Assembly: GCF_022512515.1 (NCBI RefSeq)
Contig: NZ_JAKWBK010000001.1
Span: 4,340,001 to 4,404,000 of the forward strand
Direction of reading: 5' to 3'
From: Paraniabella hibiscisoli
Lineage (GTDB): Bacteria > Bacteroidota > Bacteroidia > Chitinophagales > Chitinophagaceae
Length of the DNA: 64,000 nucleotides
The notes beneath the pieces are model-generated. The model was not told the DNA's origin. It searched no databases and worked only from the letters and a program-made list of their open reading frames with translations. A program made the position numbers and the translations under genes. Within the stretch, counting starts at the first letter, position 1. Each line of letters opens with the position of its first letter. Below are positions 40,530-50,244 of the stretch, in pieces.

Positions 40530-42471
40530 ATGTTTATGAAGTGGAAGTATTTTCTCTTTTTACTGCTGGCTTTACTTTGTGCAACTTTTAGCTGGTCTCG
40601 ATATGTTAACCTCGATCAGGGATCGCCTGCCCGGTATATCGGCAGTGAAGTCGTTTATTTTAAGGATACAACAGCAGCACTTAGCTTACCACAGGTTCAA
40701 CAGGCCTATAAAGAAGGTAGATTTATTAAGGGAGCCAACGATATACTCAACTTTGGCAATACTCCAGATGCTGTATGGGTTCATTTGGCGCTTAGGAAAA
40801 CAGGTAACAATGCAGCTTACCTGGTAGTGGGATACGCAAATATTGAGCAGGTAGATTGCTATGTTGGTTCAGGTAGCCGGTGGAATCATTTGAAGGCGGG
40901 ATCCCTTATAGCGGCTTCGCCCGGGGTGAGGAGCACCAACCAGTATATTTTCCCGATCAATGCCCGGGAGGGGCAAGACACAGTTGAAGTATGGCTTCGT
41001 TCTAAAACCAGGAATATTATGCTTCTGCCTTTGCAAGTTGCAGGCGTTGATAATTTATATGCTATAGAAAATTCTAATAACAGGACAATTGAACTTTGCT
41101 TCGTAGGCTTCCTTTTGCGCTTCTCATCTTCCATTTATTTCTTTACTTTACAGTAAAGGACCCGGCCTATCTCTATTACTGTTTATACATATTATCTCTT
41201 GGCATTTACACCTAGGTTACCTAAGTGGATACCTGTATTTACTGGGAGATTCATTTAAAGCATTTGTCTATCAATACCCTCATATATTCTTCTCCGTGGG
41301 TTTTGCTACTTCTATCTTAATTACTAACCGTTTTTATAATATACGAGCCATATCTCTTCCGCTTTTCAGGTGGACCAATATTTTACTAGCAGGCTTGCTG
41401 GGCCTAATGGTGTTAAGCATGTTTGGTTTGAAAGCGCAGGCTGCGTTAGGCGCCCAGATTTTTGGTTTGCTGGTACCACTAACTTTAATACTTACCAGTA
41501 TCTATGCTTATCGTGTAGAGCGAAAAGCAATTGTTTACCTGGGAGCTGCCTGGCTCGCATTTGTGTTGGCGGTTCTTTACTATGTATTAAGTCTGCAGGG
41601 CATTATAACTTTTAAAGCTTACAGTCCCTTAGTTCTTCAAAGCGGCGTGTTGCTGGAGTTTATGCTTTTAGCATTGGCACTTGGACAGCGCTATCAAACA
41701 ATTTTGGAACGACAAAGAAAGGTAGAGTCTGAGCATTTTAAACTGATGCAGCTGCACAATACAGAGCTCGAACTGCAGGTGTCTAAGCGTACCCAAAGCT
41801 TAAATGAACTGATAGATCAGCTGAAAGCCTCAGACGAAGTAAAAAATAAGCTATTCTCTATTATAGCACACGATCTCCGAACTCCCTTTAATAGCATGCT
41901 TTCCATCCTGTCAACCGAAATTATTGATATGCTGGACGAAGATGAGCTAAAGATGATGTTACGTTCCAACAGCAATCATTTTCAGCAGTTAAAGATTATG
42001 TTAGATAATATTCTGCATTGGGCGCGATCACAAATGGAGGAAGTGCAAATAAATAAGGAGCCTTTTGACATCGTAAAAACAACTAATTTCCTGGCTACTG
42101 TTTACCAGCCGATCGCAGAGAGCAAAAAGGTAGGCATACATATAAATAGCGTGTCGGCATCCCAATTTTGCATGGCAGATAAAAATCATATCCGTTTGGT
42201 ATTAAGAAATCTGTTAGATAATGCGGTAAAGTATACGGAGCCTTCCAGCGATATTTTAATTGAAATTGTTAAAGTGAGCAATGAAGTCAGCTTCAGTATT
42301 CAGAATAATTTTAATGTTAGGAATGGGCCTGGCGTTAATGTAAGAAGCGCAGGGTTGGGTATTAATTTGTGTGAGGACTATTTAAACAGGAATGGAAGCT
42401 CACTGAACAAAGAAGTGTCTGGCGGAGTAATAAGGTTTAGCTTTTTGCTACCCGCAGGTGTATTACAATAA
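40530..42471 (+). CDS. 7TM-DISM sensor histidine kinase, frameshifted
   Basis: About 645 residues. N-terminal signal WKYFLFLLLALLCATFSWS and an extracellular DISMED2-like domain (YIGSEVVYFKDTTAALSL, DAVWVHLALRKTGNNAAYLV, FPINAREGQDTVEVWLRS), then seven membrane helices, a coiled linker, HisKA (FSIIAHDLRTPFNSMLSI, phosphoacceptor His) and HATPase (NLLDNAVKYTEPS, GLGINLCEDYLNR). A break at T4 41113-41116 is cured by one T and yields FVGFLFALLIFHLFLYFTV. It is followed 130 bases on by a single-domain response regulator, the probable partner. Signal is unknown, perhaps a sugar. Confidence 0.88.
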
Positions 42472-42600
42472 CCGGCGATAATGATGTCAATATCTGCAAC
42501 TGCAGCTATCCTGTAACAAAATTCGGTGATCTTACTGAAGATAAACCCTACCTTTGGTTCGCAAAATAGCCGCGCCCGGTGTTTTCAACCCTCTAAACAA

Positions 42601-43011
42601 ATGAACGTCAATAAGCATATTCTTATTGTAGATGATGATTACGTCTACAAGCTGGTTACGCGAAGGATGATAAATCTCTGTTGCAGTAACGCTGAAATTA
42701 TTCTTGCAGAAAACGGTCGCGAAGCCATAGATATACTTCAGGCGGCTATTTACGATCCGTCTTTGCAGTTGCCCGATATTATCCTTTTGGATATAGAAAT
42801 GCCTGAAATGAATGGATGGGAATTTCTAAATGCTTTTTCGTCTCTGGCCCCAGCAAAATTGAAGGGCATCAGGATATATGTAGTGAGCTCTTCTATCGAT
42901 GATGTAGACCGGGAAAGAACCAGCGTTTTTCCGGCTGTTAAGGAATTGCTGGTTAAACCTTTTTCAATTGCTAAAATGGCCGGCATTATCAATTATGAAG
43001 CAAGCAGTTAA
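42601..43011 (+). CDS. Single-domain response regulator (CheY-like)
   Basis: 136 residues counted from ATG 42601 (MNVNKHILIVDDDYVYKLV). Phosphoacceptor Asp in LLDIEMPEMNGWEFL, Ser-Ser switch in YVVSSSIDD and conserved Lys in LLVKPFS. No output domain. It is a close paralogue of the receiver at 25852-26256 (DDD-VYKLV-R-MI, CC, ENGRE-IDILQ). Its place directly after the 7TM-DISM kinase suggests direct phosphotransfer. Confidence 0.9.
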   Translation: MNVNKHILIVDDDYVYKLVTRRMINLCCSNAEIILAENGREAIDILQAAIYDPSLQLPDIILLDIEMPEMNGWEFLNAFSSLAPAKLKGIRIYVVSSSIDDVDRERTSVFPAVKELLVKPFSIAKMAGIINYEASS

Positions 43012-43076
43012 TACACCTTACTATTGAGACTTTTTAAATGTACTCTTTCAGCTATTTATATTAGATATTAAATATA

Positions 43077-44114
43077 TTAGTTAGCTTTTTGATTTACTAT
43101 TTGCTTGTCTTCTTCGTGTTTCAAATGATCGTCTGTCTCCGCAAGATATCCGTTACGCACCACTTTAGCTGTTTGATGATTGCCGGTATGGCTCCAGCCA
43201 GGTGGCATTATTATATAGAGTAATTTATTTTTTATTCCAGGTGCTTTTACAACATCCCTCCACAAACAAACGATTTCTCCGAAGTAAGCATCCAGTACAT
43301 TGTTGGGATTGATCTTCCGGGTAATACCATATTCTATTTTGATCTCATTTTTCTCATCCTGGTATGTTTTAAATAGCTTATCCCATATATTTAAAAGATT
43401 GCAAAAGTTCGTATCCATATACAGCGGATTTCGGGCATGATGAACACGATGATGCGAAGGTGTTAACAGAAATTTGCTTACAAATCCCAGCCTGCCATTC
43501 CTGATTATATTCTCGCCCACATGTATAAATGAACCCCACAAACCATCTATAAACATAATTAAGAATAGCAAAGGAGGGCTTACACCCAATATAATGCAAA
43601 TGGAGGTTCGTATAACATCGGCATAAGGGGCTTCCAGAAAGAAGTGAGCGAAATTCACAAAAAGGTTCATTTGTTGCGGCGCATGGTGGGTAGAGTGCAG
43701 GCACCAAAGTATTCTGATCTTGTGTGCCAGGAAATGGTAGACAAAATGCGCCAGCTCCCATACTATATAACCATATATGAGCCAATACCAGGTGATATCT
43801 GTTTTAAAAATCGCCCATCGTTCAAATATCCCTATGCAAAAGCCTACAGCTGCAATGGAAATAAATCTCGAAATAAACCGGTTAAGCACAAATACCAGGA
43901 ACGAAAGTTTATAGTCTTCTATCTTAAAACGTTTGTATACGATGGCCCGTATGATCTCTATAAGGAGCAGCAGCGGTATGATGGGGTATATGAGGTTCTG
44001 TATGCCAGCCCAGGTAGATAACGAGCTATAGTCGTTTTTCTTCACCATTTCAATAATGCCGCCAATACCGAAAAAACCGATGAACTCGTTGTACAATGTT
44101 TCGGGAATATTCAT
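43077..44114 (-). CDS. Sterol desaturase/fatty acid hydroxylase family protein
   Basis: About 345 residues of an integral membrane di-iron oxygenase. Histidine boxes are HFVYHFLAHK, HSTHHAPQQMN and the double HHRVHHARN, between helices such as LIYPIIPLLLLIEIIRAIVY and LVFVLNRFISRFISIAAVGF. Start at ATG 44114 (MNIPETLYNEFIGF). C-terminal part is hydrophilic. Members hydroxylate fatty acids, sterols or carotenoid-like lipids; substrate unknown here. Uninterrupted. Confidence 0.88.
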   Translation of the reverse strand: MNIPETLYNEFIGFFGIGGIIEMVKKNDYSSLSTWAGIQNLIYPIIPLLLLIEIIRAIVYKRFKIEDYKLSFLVFVLNRFISRFISIAAVGFCIGIFERWAIFKTDITWYWLIYGYIVWELAHFVYHFLAHKIRILWCLHSTHHAPQQMNLFVNFAHFFLEAPYADVIRTSICIILGVSPPLLFLIMFIDGLWGSFIHVGENIIRNGRLGFVSKFLLTPSHHRVHHARNPLYMDTNFCNLLNIWDKLFKTYQDEKNEIKIEYGITRKINPNNVLDAYFGEIVCLWRDVVKAPGIKNKLLYIIMPPGWSHTGNHQTAKVVRNGYLAETDDHLKHEEDKQIVNQKAN

Positions 44115-44163
44115 ATGCAAAACTTTTACTGCCCACTAATTTAACTATTGTTTTTTATTAATA

Positions 44164-44193
44164 AAAAAGGTGTTCCAAAAGAAACACCTTTTT
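44164..44193 (-). terminator. Rho-independent terminator
   Basis: AAAAAGGTGTT (44164-44174) and AACACCTTTTT (44183-44193) pair over a short loop; on the minus strand the stem ends in TTTTT, placed 16 bases after the stop of the beta-helix lipoprotein gene at 44209. It insulates that gene from the hydroxylase gene. Confidence 0.75.
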
Positions 44194-44208
44194 GTTTGGA
44201 TTCTGGTA

Positions 44209-45944
44209 CTACCACCATCGGGGATCACCAATTATTCTTTCCTGTGCATTGGCCCGTAATGGGCTTGCAGCATTCACCGCAAAATTCCCGTTTTCTCTAT
44301 CCCTGTACTGAGGGTCATAGGAAAAGGGATATTCCTTTATAGAATTGGGATTAGAATGATTGGCATCATTCATCACAAAAGCTGGGGTTACCTCTGTCCA
44401 TAATGTGTTAGGATGTCTGAGTTCCCAATTATGCAAGGGCATATTAGATGAGTTACTGCCATATATGGTAGACTTGGATTTCACCTTGAAAAAATTAGTA
44501 AAAACTAGTCTTTTTCAAAGTTATTAGCAGTATAGGCAAAATTCAGAAAGAAATTCCCACCCGAAGTAAGATTGGAAATGATATTGTTCTCCATAACAAA
44601 TTTAGATGGAGCTTTTACTGCTTTAAAATCGAATCCACCAGCTGTGAAGCTGCTGTCAACCGTATTATTTTTAAAAGTAAAGTCAATAACATTATTGGTG
44701 TTTTTTCTGCATCAATGGCTACAAAAATTTTATTGGCCAGGTAAAAGGTAGAATTGCTGATCATTGCTTTTTTAAGCTGTGCCGCCCCTACATTTAAAAG
44801 CCCCGTTTCATTGTCGGTCCCCAGGTGATGGAGAATAGAATTATTGATGGTTACAGACTCCATCACTTTACCCGTAGTACCGCTCAGGTTAAATAATCCA
44901 GTATGATAATTGCGAACAATACAATTATCCACCTTTAGAGAAACAGTATTCTGGCCTGAACTGTGATTGACAACCCAGTCGTTCCATTGGTGATCTGCAG
45001 CATCGGGTAATTCCTGTTTATATTCATCCAGCCGGGCACCCGAAATTTCAATACCTTCGAGATTTAGACCTGAAAGACTTCCCCGTAAAGAAAGTAACCT
45101 CGAATATAATCTCGGCTTAGCCTTTACTCCATCTGCCGCTTTAATTGTAATGAGTTTATCATCGATGGATATTTCTGTGGTAGCATAATTATAAACTCCT
45201 TCGTTCAGCAAAATAATATCCTGATCTTTTGCTGCTTTTATTGCGTAAACCAGGTTGCTGTAAGGTTCCAGTTTCCAGGTATTGCCATCTGGTTGTGCAT
45301 TTGTTGCAAATGCTTGAGTGCCTAATGGAAATCTGTCATTATAAATCGTTGCGACATACTGCATGTTGACAGCCAGAGATGGTACCGATGTTTGTTGTGT
45401 ACTAAGATCTTGTGGAGATAAGTTGTGCTTTATCACGGCTCCTTTAAAAGGTTTAAGCTCTATATGGGTAACTTTTGTTGATAGGTTGTCACTGCCATTA
45501 TCAGGGGTATTCCAGTTAAATACCACGCTATTAACTGTTACTTTGTCTTCGGTAACAGAATAAAGGATGTTATTTTCGATCGTCTCAAAGCTAAGCGCAA
45601 CCCAGTTGGAGAACAACCCATTTTTGGTAGAGGCTGAACGCACACGAACATGGTAAACTTCCCCCAGTGGCAATCGCCAGAAACTGTGTTGATTGACATC
45701 CTCATTCACTTCAATAGTTTCATTGATTACGGAAAAGTCTGCTAACCTCGACAGCTCCAATTGAAATGCGTTATACCCGCTACCCTTGGGTTGCCAAGTT
45801 AGGTTTACTCTGCCATCGGATATAGCATATTGGAGGTTGGTTACAGGCTCCGGTGGGAGCGGGTTCGACACTTCTTTCCTACAGGAAAAAAGGACGCAAA
45901 AGGCATAAGCACAGCACCAGGCTGTTGAATCTCAGATATTTCAT
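44209..45944 (-). CDS. Beta-helix lipoprotein (DUF4957/DUF5123-like), frameshifted
   Basis: About 578 residues. The ATG at 45942-45944 starts a lipoprotein signal (RFNSLVLCLCLF then VLFSC after one added T near 45892). Two fibronectin III-like domains follow (PVTNLQYAISDGRVNLTWQP, HVRVRSASTKNGLFSNW), then a right-handed beta-helix of DUF4957/DUF5123 type (DIILLNEGVYNYATTEISI, LNLEGIEISGARL, CIVRNYHTGLFNLSG, AMISNSTFYLANKIF) and an end NPNSIKEYPFSYDPQYRD...IGDPRWW. Breaks are near 45892, 44710 (A6 run) and 44515 (A5 run). Such proteins bind or cleave pectin-like polymers. No CAZyme partner nearby. Confidence 0.75.
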
Positions 45945-46269
45945 ATGTAAATCGTTTTGCTAAAAGTATCGAGACGGTATGGGCATTTCAATGGAAAAAA
46001 TCGTGCAAGAAATGTAAATTATTCCTACAAATTAAAGCAGGATTAAGAAACTGAAATCGGTATTAGAAAAAGTCAAAAATGTGCCTTAATCTAACTTTTT
46101 AGATTGAAAAGAAGGGAAATGCAAAGGTCGTTGGATATTTTTCGTCTAAAAAACGAAAGGCTTCTTGTGTCTGTTTAGATAGGTTATAGTTTTATGTCCA
46201 CAATAGTAAATCTACAAACTCAGGGTGATATGCTTTTTTACTATATTTGTTTCGCATAACTTGAACAAA
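45945..46269. other. Intergenic region
   Basis: Divergent stretch of about 325 bases between the leftward lipoprotein gene and the small rightward gene. AT-rich; I see no strong hairpin or exact TAnnTTTG element. Confidence 0.35.
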
Positions 46270-46464
46270 ATGAACACCAACGTAACTTACCCGGAATTCG
46301 GGTATAAGGCGCATGAATTAAACAGGTATATCGAGGCTTCCGGACTTTTTAGTATTTTATTGAATTGTGGTGAGATCGTACATCATAGACCCGTGCATGT
46401 AAACGATTTTCGCAATTGGTTGAGCAGTCATAATATTGTTGATTTACGCAGTGCCGAAAACTAA
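46270..46464 (+). CDS. Small hypothetical protein
   Basis: 64 residues from ATG 46270 (MNTNVTYPEFGYKAHELNRY). No recognised family, signal or membrane segment. HHRPVHVNDFRNWLSSHNIV suggests a short helical protein. The longer open frame upstream is not supported by a start. Confidence 0.4.
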   Translation: MNTNVTYPEFGYKAHELNRYIEASGLFSILLNCGEIVHHRPVHVNDFRNWLSSHNIVDLRSAEN

Positions 46465-46689
46465 CCACCAGAACATCTGGTTAATATGCTCGAAAATGGA
46501 ATACATGTGCCTGTAACTTCTTTTGTACTTTGCCTGTAGTTGGTAGTGCATTATTTATCTGTTTTTACCTGATACTATTGGCGGAATGCACCTTTTAAAT
46601 AAATTTTAAAGTTGTTTTTTGCTGCTGACACACTGTTGTCACAGGCAGGGTGGAGCTTTGTGTTATCAATCATCAAAAAAACAAAAGAT

Positions 46690-47181
46690 ATGAGCACAGT
46701 AACTACAATCGAACGTCCACTTATTAGCGCTGAAGAATTATTAGCTGCCTGGCAAGGGCATCGCAACCTTACCCGTAAGGTAATTGAAGCATTTCCGGAG
46801 AAAGATATGTTTACTTTTTCAATCGGGGGTATGCGTCCTTTTGCCGAACTGATCAAAGAAGTGATTACCGTATCTGCTGTAGGCTTAAAACAAATAGTAA
46901 CGGGTGTTATTACTCCATTTGAAGACGCCATGCCACAGATCAAAGAGAAAGCAGACCTGTTACAGGCCTGGGATGAAGCGAGCGAGCAGATTAATGTTTA
47001 TTTTCCGCAGATCAGTGCAGAGAAATTTCATGAGGATATTAATCTTTTCGGAGAGTACAAGTTTCCTGCTATCGAAAATATCCAGTATTTCATCGATAAT
47101 GAAATCCATCACCGCGCACAGGCTTATGTTTATCTGCGCGCTTTAGGTATTGAACCTCCTTTTTTCTGGGATAGGTATTAA
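46690..47181 (+). CDS. DinB-family protein
   Basis: 163 residues from ATG 46690 (MSTVTTIERPLISAEELL). The four-helix DinB/YfiT-type fold shows AWQGHRNLTRKVIEAFPEKD, GMRPFAELIKEVITV and NEIHHRAQAYVYLRALG with the metal-binding His pair. Function unknown in most members, metal- or thiol-dependent enzymes in some. Divergently arranged relative to the WYL regulator downstream (convergent ends). Confidence 0.85.
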   Translation: MSTVTTIERPLISAEELLAAWQGHRNLTRKVIEAFPEKDMFTFSIGGMRPFAELIKEVITVSAVGLKQIVTGVITPFEDAMPQIKEKADLLQAWDEASEQINVYFPQISAEKFHEDINLFGEYKFPAIENIQYFIDNEIHHRAQAYVYLRALGIEPPFFWDRY

Positions 47182-47221
47182 TTAGCTTTGAAAAATGATA
47201 CATTTTAATAAGGTGAGAGTG

Positions 47222-47427
47222 CTACTCTTGCCTTATTGTTTTTGGTAGCGGTTCTTCGTCTTGTTGCTTATTGGCGCGATTATCGATTTCCAATGTTAGC
47301 TCTTTGAGTCTTTTTTAAGACTTTCAGGTTCGATGATATCTGATTTGTCTGCCAGTACAATAAACCAACGAAGAAAATACTCGGGTTCGTGCGGGAAATG
47401 AAAAGTCATTTCTGTTTGGGTGCTCAT
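47222..47427 (-). CDS. Small protein coupled to the WYL regulator, frameshifted
   Basis: About 68 residues. Its ATG (47427-47425) overlaps the WYL stop TGA as ATGA, so the two are translationally coupled. It reads MSTQTEMTFHFPHEPEYFLR, then WFIVLADKSDIIEPESLKK, a one-base break in an A6 run near 47312 and RLKELTLEIDNRANKQQDEE to a TAG at 47222. No known family; helical and acidic at the end. It may modulate the regulator. Confidence 0.55.
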
Positions 47428-48245
47428 TTTTTTTCGGAGATAAAACCATATTGCTGGCGGCTATGTTGAACATACTTTACATACGCATTGTCCATCATAA
47501 TTTTAACCACTTCGTAAGTATCGAATTGTGGTTTTTGGAGATAAGCAGAGAGCTCCTTATGCTGTAAAGTAAAGCTAATATCCAGTCCTGTAATTTTTAT
47601 AATACGATCAGACCTGAAGTTGCGATGTTCTTTTCTTAAATGACAATAAGCAACCAGGTACCAGTATTCTTTGTCATGATACAACCCGATCGGTTCAATA
47701 TTTCTTTCGGATGGCTGACTGGCGTCAAAGGACTGGTACCGGATATATACCTGTTTTTTATTCACAATGCCGTTCATCAGTATTTCTAAAGCATTCGGTA
47801 CTTCTTTATTGAACAGGTTCTTTTTAGGTGAAACGTGAATATTAGCATTTAGTTCATCAATCCGGTCTTTATCCGTCCAGCGTAAAACAGACTTTACCTT
47901 AAACATTGCTGATTGAAATGCATTACCCAATGAACGATCGGTAAAATGCTCCATTAGTTTTTCTGCTGCTACAAAACTTACGGCTTCTTCCCGGGTAAAC
48001 ATTACTGGTGGCAACTTATAACCCTCTACTATAGAGTAGCCTACACCTGCTTCTCCGCTGATGGGGACACCAGAGTTTTCCAATGTTTTAATGTCCCGGT
48101 AAATGGTGCGTAGGCTTACGCCGAAACGATCAGCCAGCTCCTGCGCTTTTATAACACGCTTAGACTGTAGCTGGGTTAGTATGGCCACTACACGGTCAAA
48201 CTTTTTCGGACTGTCATCGTGTATTTCATCATCTATTGCGGCCAT
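47424..48245 (-). CDS. WYL-domain HTH transcriptional regulator
   Basis: 273 residues. N-terminal winged helix of the YafY/DeoR type (FDRVVAILTQLQSKRVIKAQ; ADRFGVSLRTIYRDIKTLENSGVPI) and GYKLPPVMFTREEAVSFV, then the WYL ligand-binding domain with YHDKEYWYLVAYCHLRKEHRNFRSDRI. Length and order are typical. Its target is not visible; candidates are the neighbouring DinB gene and its own operon. Uninterrupted. Confidence 0.9.
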   Translation of the reverse strand: MAAIDDEIHDDSPKKFDRVVAILTQLQSKRVIKAQELADRFGVSLRTIYRDIKTLENSGVPISGEAGVGYSIVEGYKLPPVMFTREEAVSFVAAEKLMEHFTDRSLGNAFQSAMFKVKSVLRWTDKDRIDELNANIHVSPKKNLFNKEVPNALEILMNGIVNKKQVYIRYQSFDASQPSERNIEPIGLYHDKEYWYLVAYCHLRKEHRNFRSDRIIKITGLDISFTLQHKELSAYLQKPQFDTYEVVKIMMDNAYVKYVQHSRQQYGFISEKK

Positions 48246-48347
48246 CTGTATTAATTGTGCTGCAATTTAGAAAGCTAAGTTGAGGAATGCAAATCTTTGT
48301 AGGGATCGCAGGTATCGCATATAGAAATATACCGTACCAGCTAACAA

Positions 48348-48381
48348 AACAACCGTAGTATCAAAGGACACTACGGTTGTT
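48348..48381 (-). terminator. Rho-independent terminator
   Basis: AACAACCGTAGT (48348-48359) and ACTACGGTTGTT (48370-48381) form a perfect 12-pair stem with a ten-base loop; on the minus strand GTTTTGTTAG follows. It lies 24 bases after the stop of the choice-of-anchor I gene. Confidence 0.75.
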
Positions 48382-48404
48382 ATAGTTGAGTAGCTATTGT
48401 ACTG

Positions 48405-50003
48405 CTAGATGGTTTTGGGTGTGTATAGGGTCACGAAGCCATCACCTTCGCTGCTCACAATAAGTAAAGATTTTTTTGTAGGGCTCATTCTTGCCGGAAC
48501 AAATAATATGCCTTCCGGTGCATCTCCTGTTTTAACCAATTGCAAAAATTTAGGACTTTGCGGATTGGTAATATCATACATTGCTACTGCATCCGCTCTT
48601 TCCATACCTACAAAAGCCACATCTGTTTTTCCGACTTTCCCGATAGCTATACCTTCTGGTTCTACTGATTTGTCGTCGCTTCTGCCATCATCATAGCCGG
48701 GAATTTTATTGTCGTTGCTTCCAACACCCAGTACATCAAATGTTTTAATATCCAGCTCATTTTTGCTATCAAAAACCTGGGTACCTGTTAAACCGCTCCA
48801 TACGCTGAAAGAGCGGGCGCCAAAAGAGTATAGCTCGTCAAAATCTCCGTCACCGTCTTTATCGCCCAAAGTGGTGGTAATGTTTAAACGGCCCAATACA
48901 CCATTTTTCTTAAGCTCAGTTGCATTCGGGAAAATGGTAGGATCAAGAATTACATTTTTATTTCCTATCCTTTTTGCTTCAACAAATATTTCTTTTTCAT
49001 TTGCGTCAATATACTCACGTGCATCTCCTTCATTGGCAGTAAATAAGTAGGGTACATTATTACGTTCTAAAACCGCAATAGCATCCGGCATATATATGCC
49101 TTTTACATTTGGCCATAAAGCAGCCAGGTATTTCTTGTCGTCATCGGTTACATCAATTTCGTTACCAGCCAGTGAGTAATCTTTAAAGCCCAAAGGGAAA
49201 ATATCGGTAATCGTCTTGCTTGTAATATTTACTTTAGCTATTGCATTGTTTTCCTGCAAGGTTACCCAGGCAGTTTTTGAGTCGGCTGATATAGTAATAT
49301 ATTCGGGTTCGATATTCGAAGCGAAATCAGGATTGGACTGCGGACCGAAGATCCTGAAGCCTTTTGTCTTTAATGTAGCTGCCTGGCTTGCAAAGCCATC
49401 AAAGTATAAAGTGGTAACAGCATAGTTGCTGCCCGTTTCTATTATAGAAATACTTCCTTTAGGATCTACTGAATAATCGGCATTGGGCTCGCCTTCATTG
49501 GCGGTCATTATATATTTACCATCGGGAGAAAAAGTAACCATATCTGGCAATGCGCCTACGGTAATAGATTTAACCTCTGTATAATCGGTTGTTTTTATTA
49601 CGGCAACTTTCCCGTTATCTGTTTTATTGGTAGATTGTATAGCAGCTGCTAATATCCCGTTATGAACACTTACACTATTTACGGCACCACCATAGGGAGC
49701 CATACTGATTGACCTGATAAAAGCAGGGGCGGACGGATTTTTAAGATCTACTACATCAATCCGGTTTACAGCTCCATCGGTACCTTCATTATTTACTACG
49801 AAAAGCCTTTGGGTTACACTGTCGTAAGCCGAGATTTCGGCTGCAGCCGTTCCGCCTATATTTATTTTACCAATTTCAGCAAATGTGGCAGGATCTTCAT
49901 TTACAAAGAATTCCGGCTCCGGAATTACAGGAGTGTTATCATTCTTTTTACAGGATGCCACAGCTATAATTGCGGCAATAAGCAGCTTGCTACTATGCTT
50001 CAT
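48405..50003 (-). CDS. Choice-of-anchor I beta-propeller lipoprotein
   Basis: 532 residues, uninterrupted. LLIAAIIAVASC is a lipoprotein signal (Cys19). The body has propeller repeats: ISAYDSVTQRLFVVNNEGTD, SVSVHNGILAAAIQSTNKTD, DMVTFSPDGKYIMTANEGEP, ITISADSKTAWVTLQENNAI and LFTANEGDAREYIDANEKE, ending in PEGILFVPARMSPTKKSLLI. This is the choice-of-anchor I family found with alkaline-phosphatase-like proteins. Function unknown; surface-exposed or periplasmic. Confidence 0.82.
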   Translation of the reverse strand: MKHSSKLLIAAIIAVASCKKNDNTPVIPEPEFFVNEDPATFAEIGKINIGGTAAAEISAYDSVTQRLFVVNNEGTDGAVNRIDVVDLKNPSAPAFIRSISMAPYGGAVNSVSVHNGILAAAIQSTNKTDNGKVAVIKTTDYTEVKSITVGALPDMVTFSPDGKYIMTANEGEPNADYSVDPKGSISIIETGSNYAVTTLYFDGFASQAATLKTKGFRIFGPQSNPDFASNIEPEYITISADSKTAWVTLQENNAIAKVNITSKTITDIFPLGFKDYSLAGNEIDVTDDDKKYLAALWPNVKGIYMPDAIAVLERNNVPYLFTANEGDAREYIDANEKEIFVEAKRIGNKNVILDPTIFPNATELKKNGVLGRLNITTTLGDKDGDGDFDELYSFGARSFSVWSGLTGTQVFDSKNELDIKTFDVLGVGSNDNKIPGYDDGRSDDKSVEPEGIAIGKVGKTDVAFVGMERADAVAMYDITNPQSPKFLQLVKTGDAPEGILFVPARMSPTKKSLLIVSSEGDGFVTLYTPKTI

Positions 50004-50244
50004 GATCTGGTTTTTAGGATGAAGCGCGAAAGTATTGGTGCAATGTGACGAAATCGTGAAGATAATCTTAAGTAATTGTTAGCTTACTAAGTCCGGGGTT
50101 TATAAACAGTCATTTGTCGCCGTTTTCAAATAAATTGTTATAATATTAAATATTGTATATTGTCGGTTTGGTTTAAAAAGAGCTTTGCAGCAAACGATCA
50201 GTACTCCCGGACCGTTACATCCTAGAAATCGAGTCTCATAAAAA

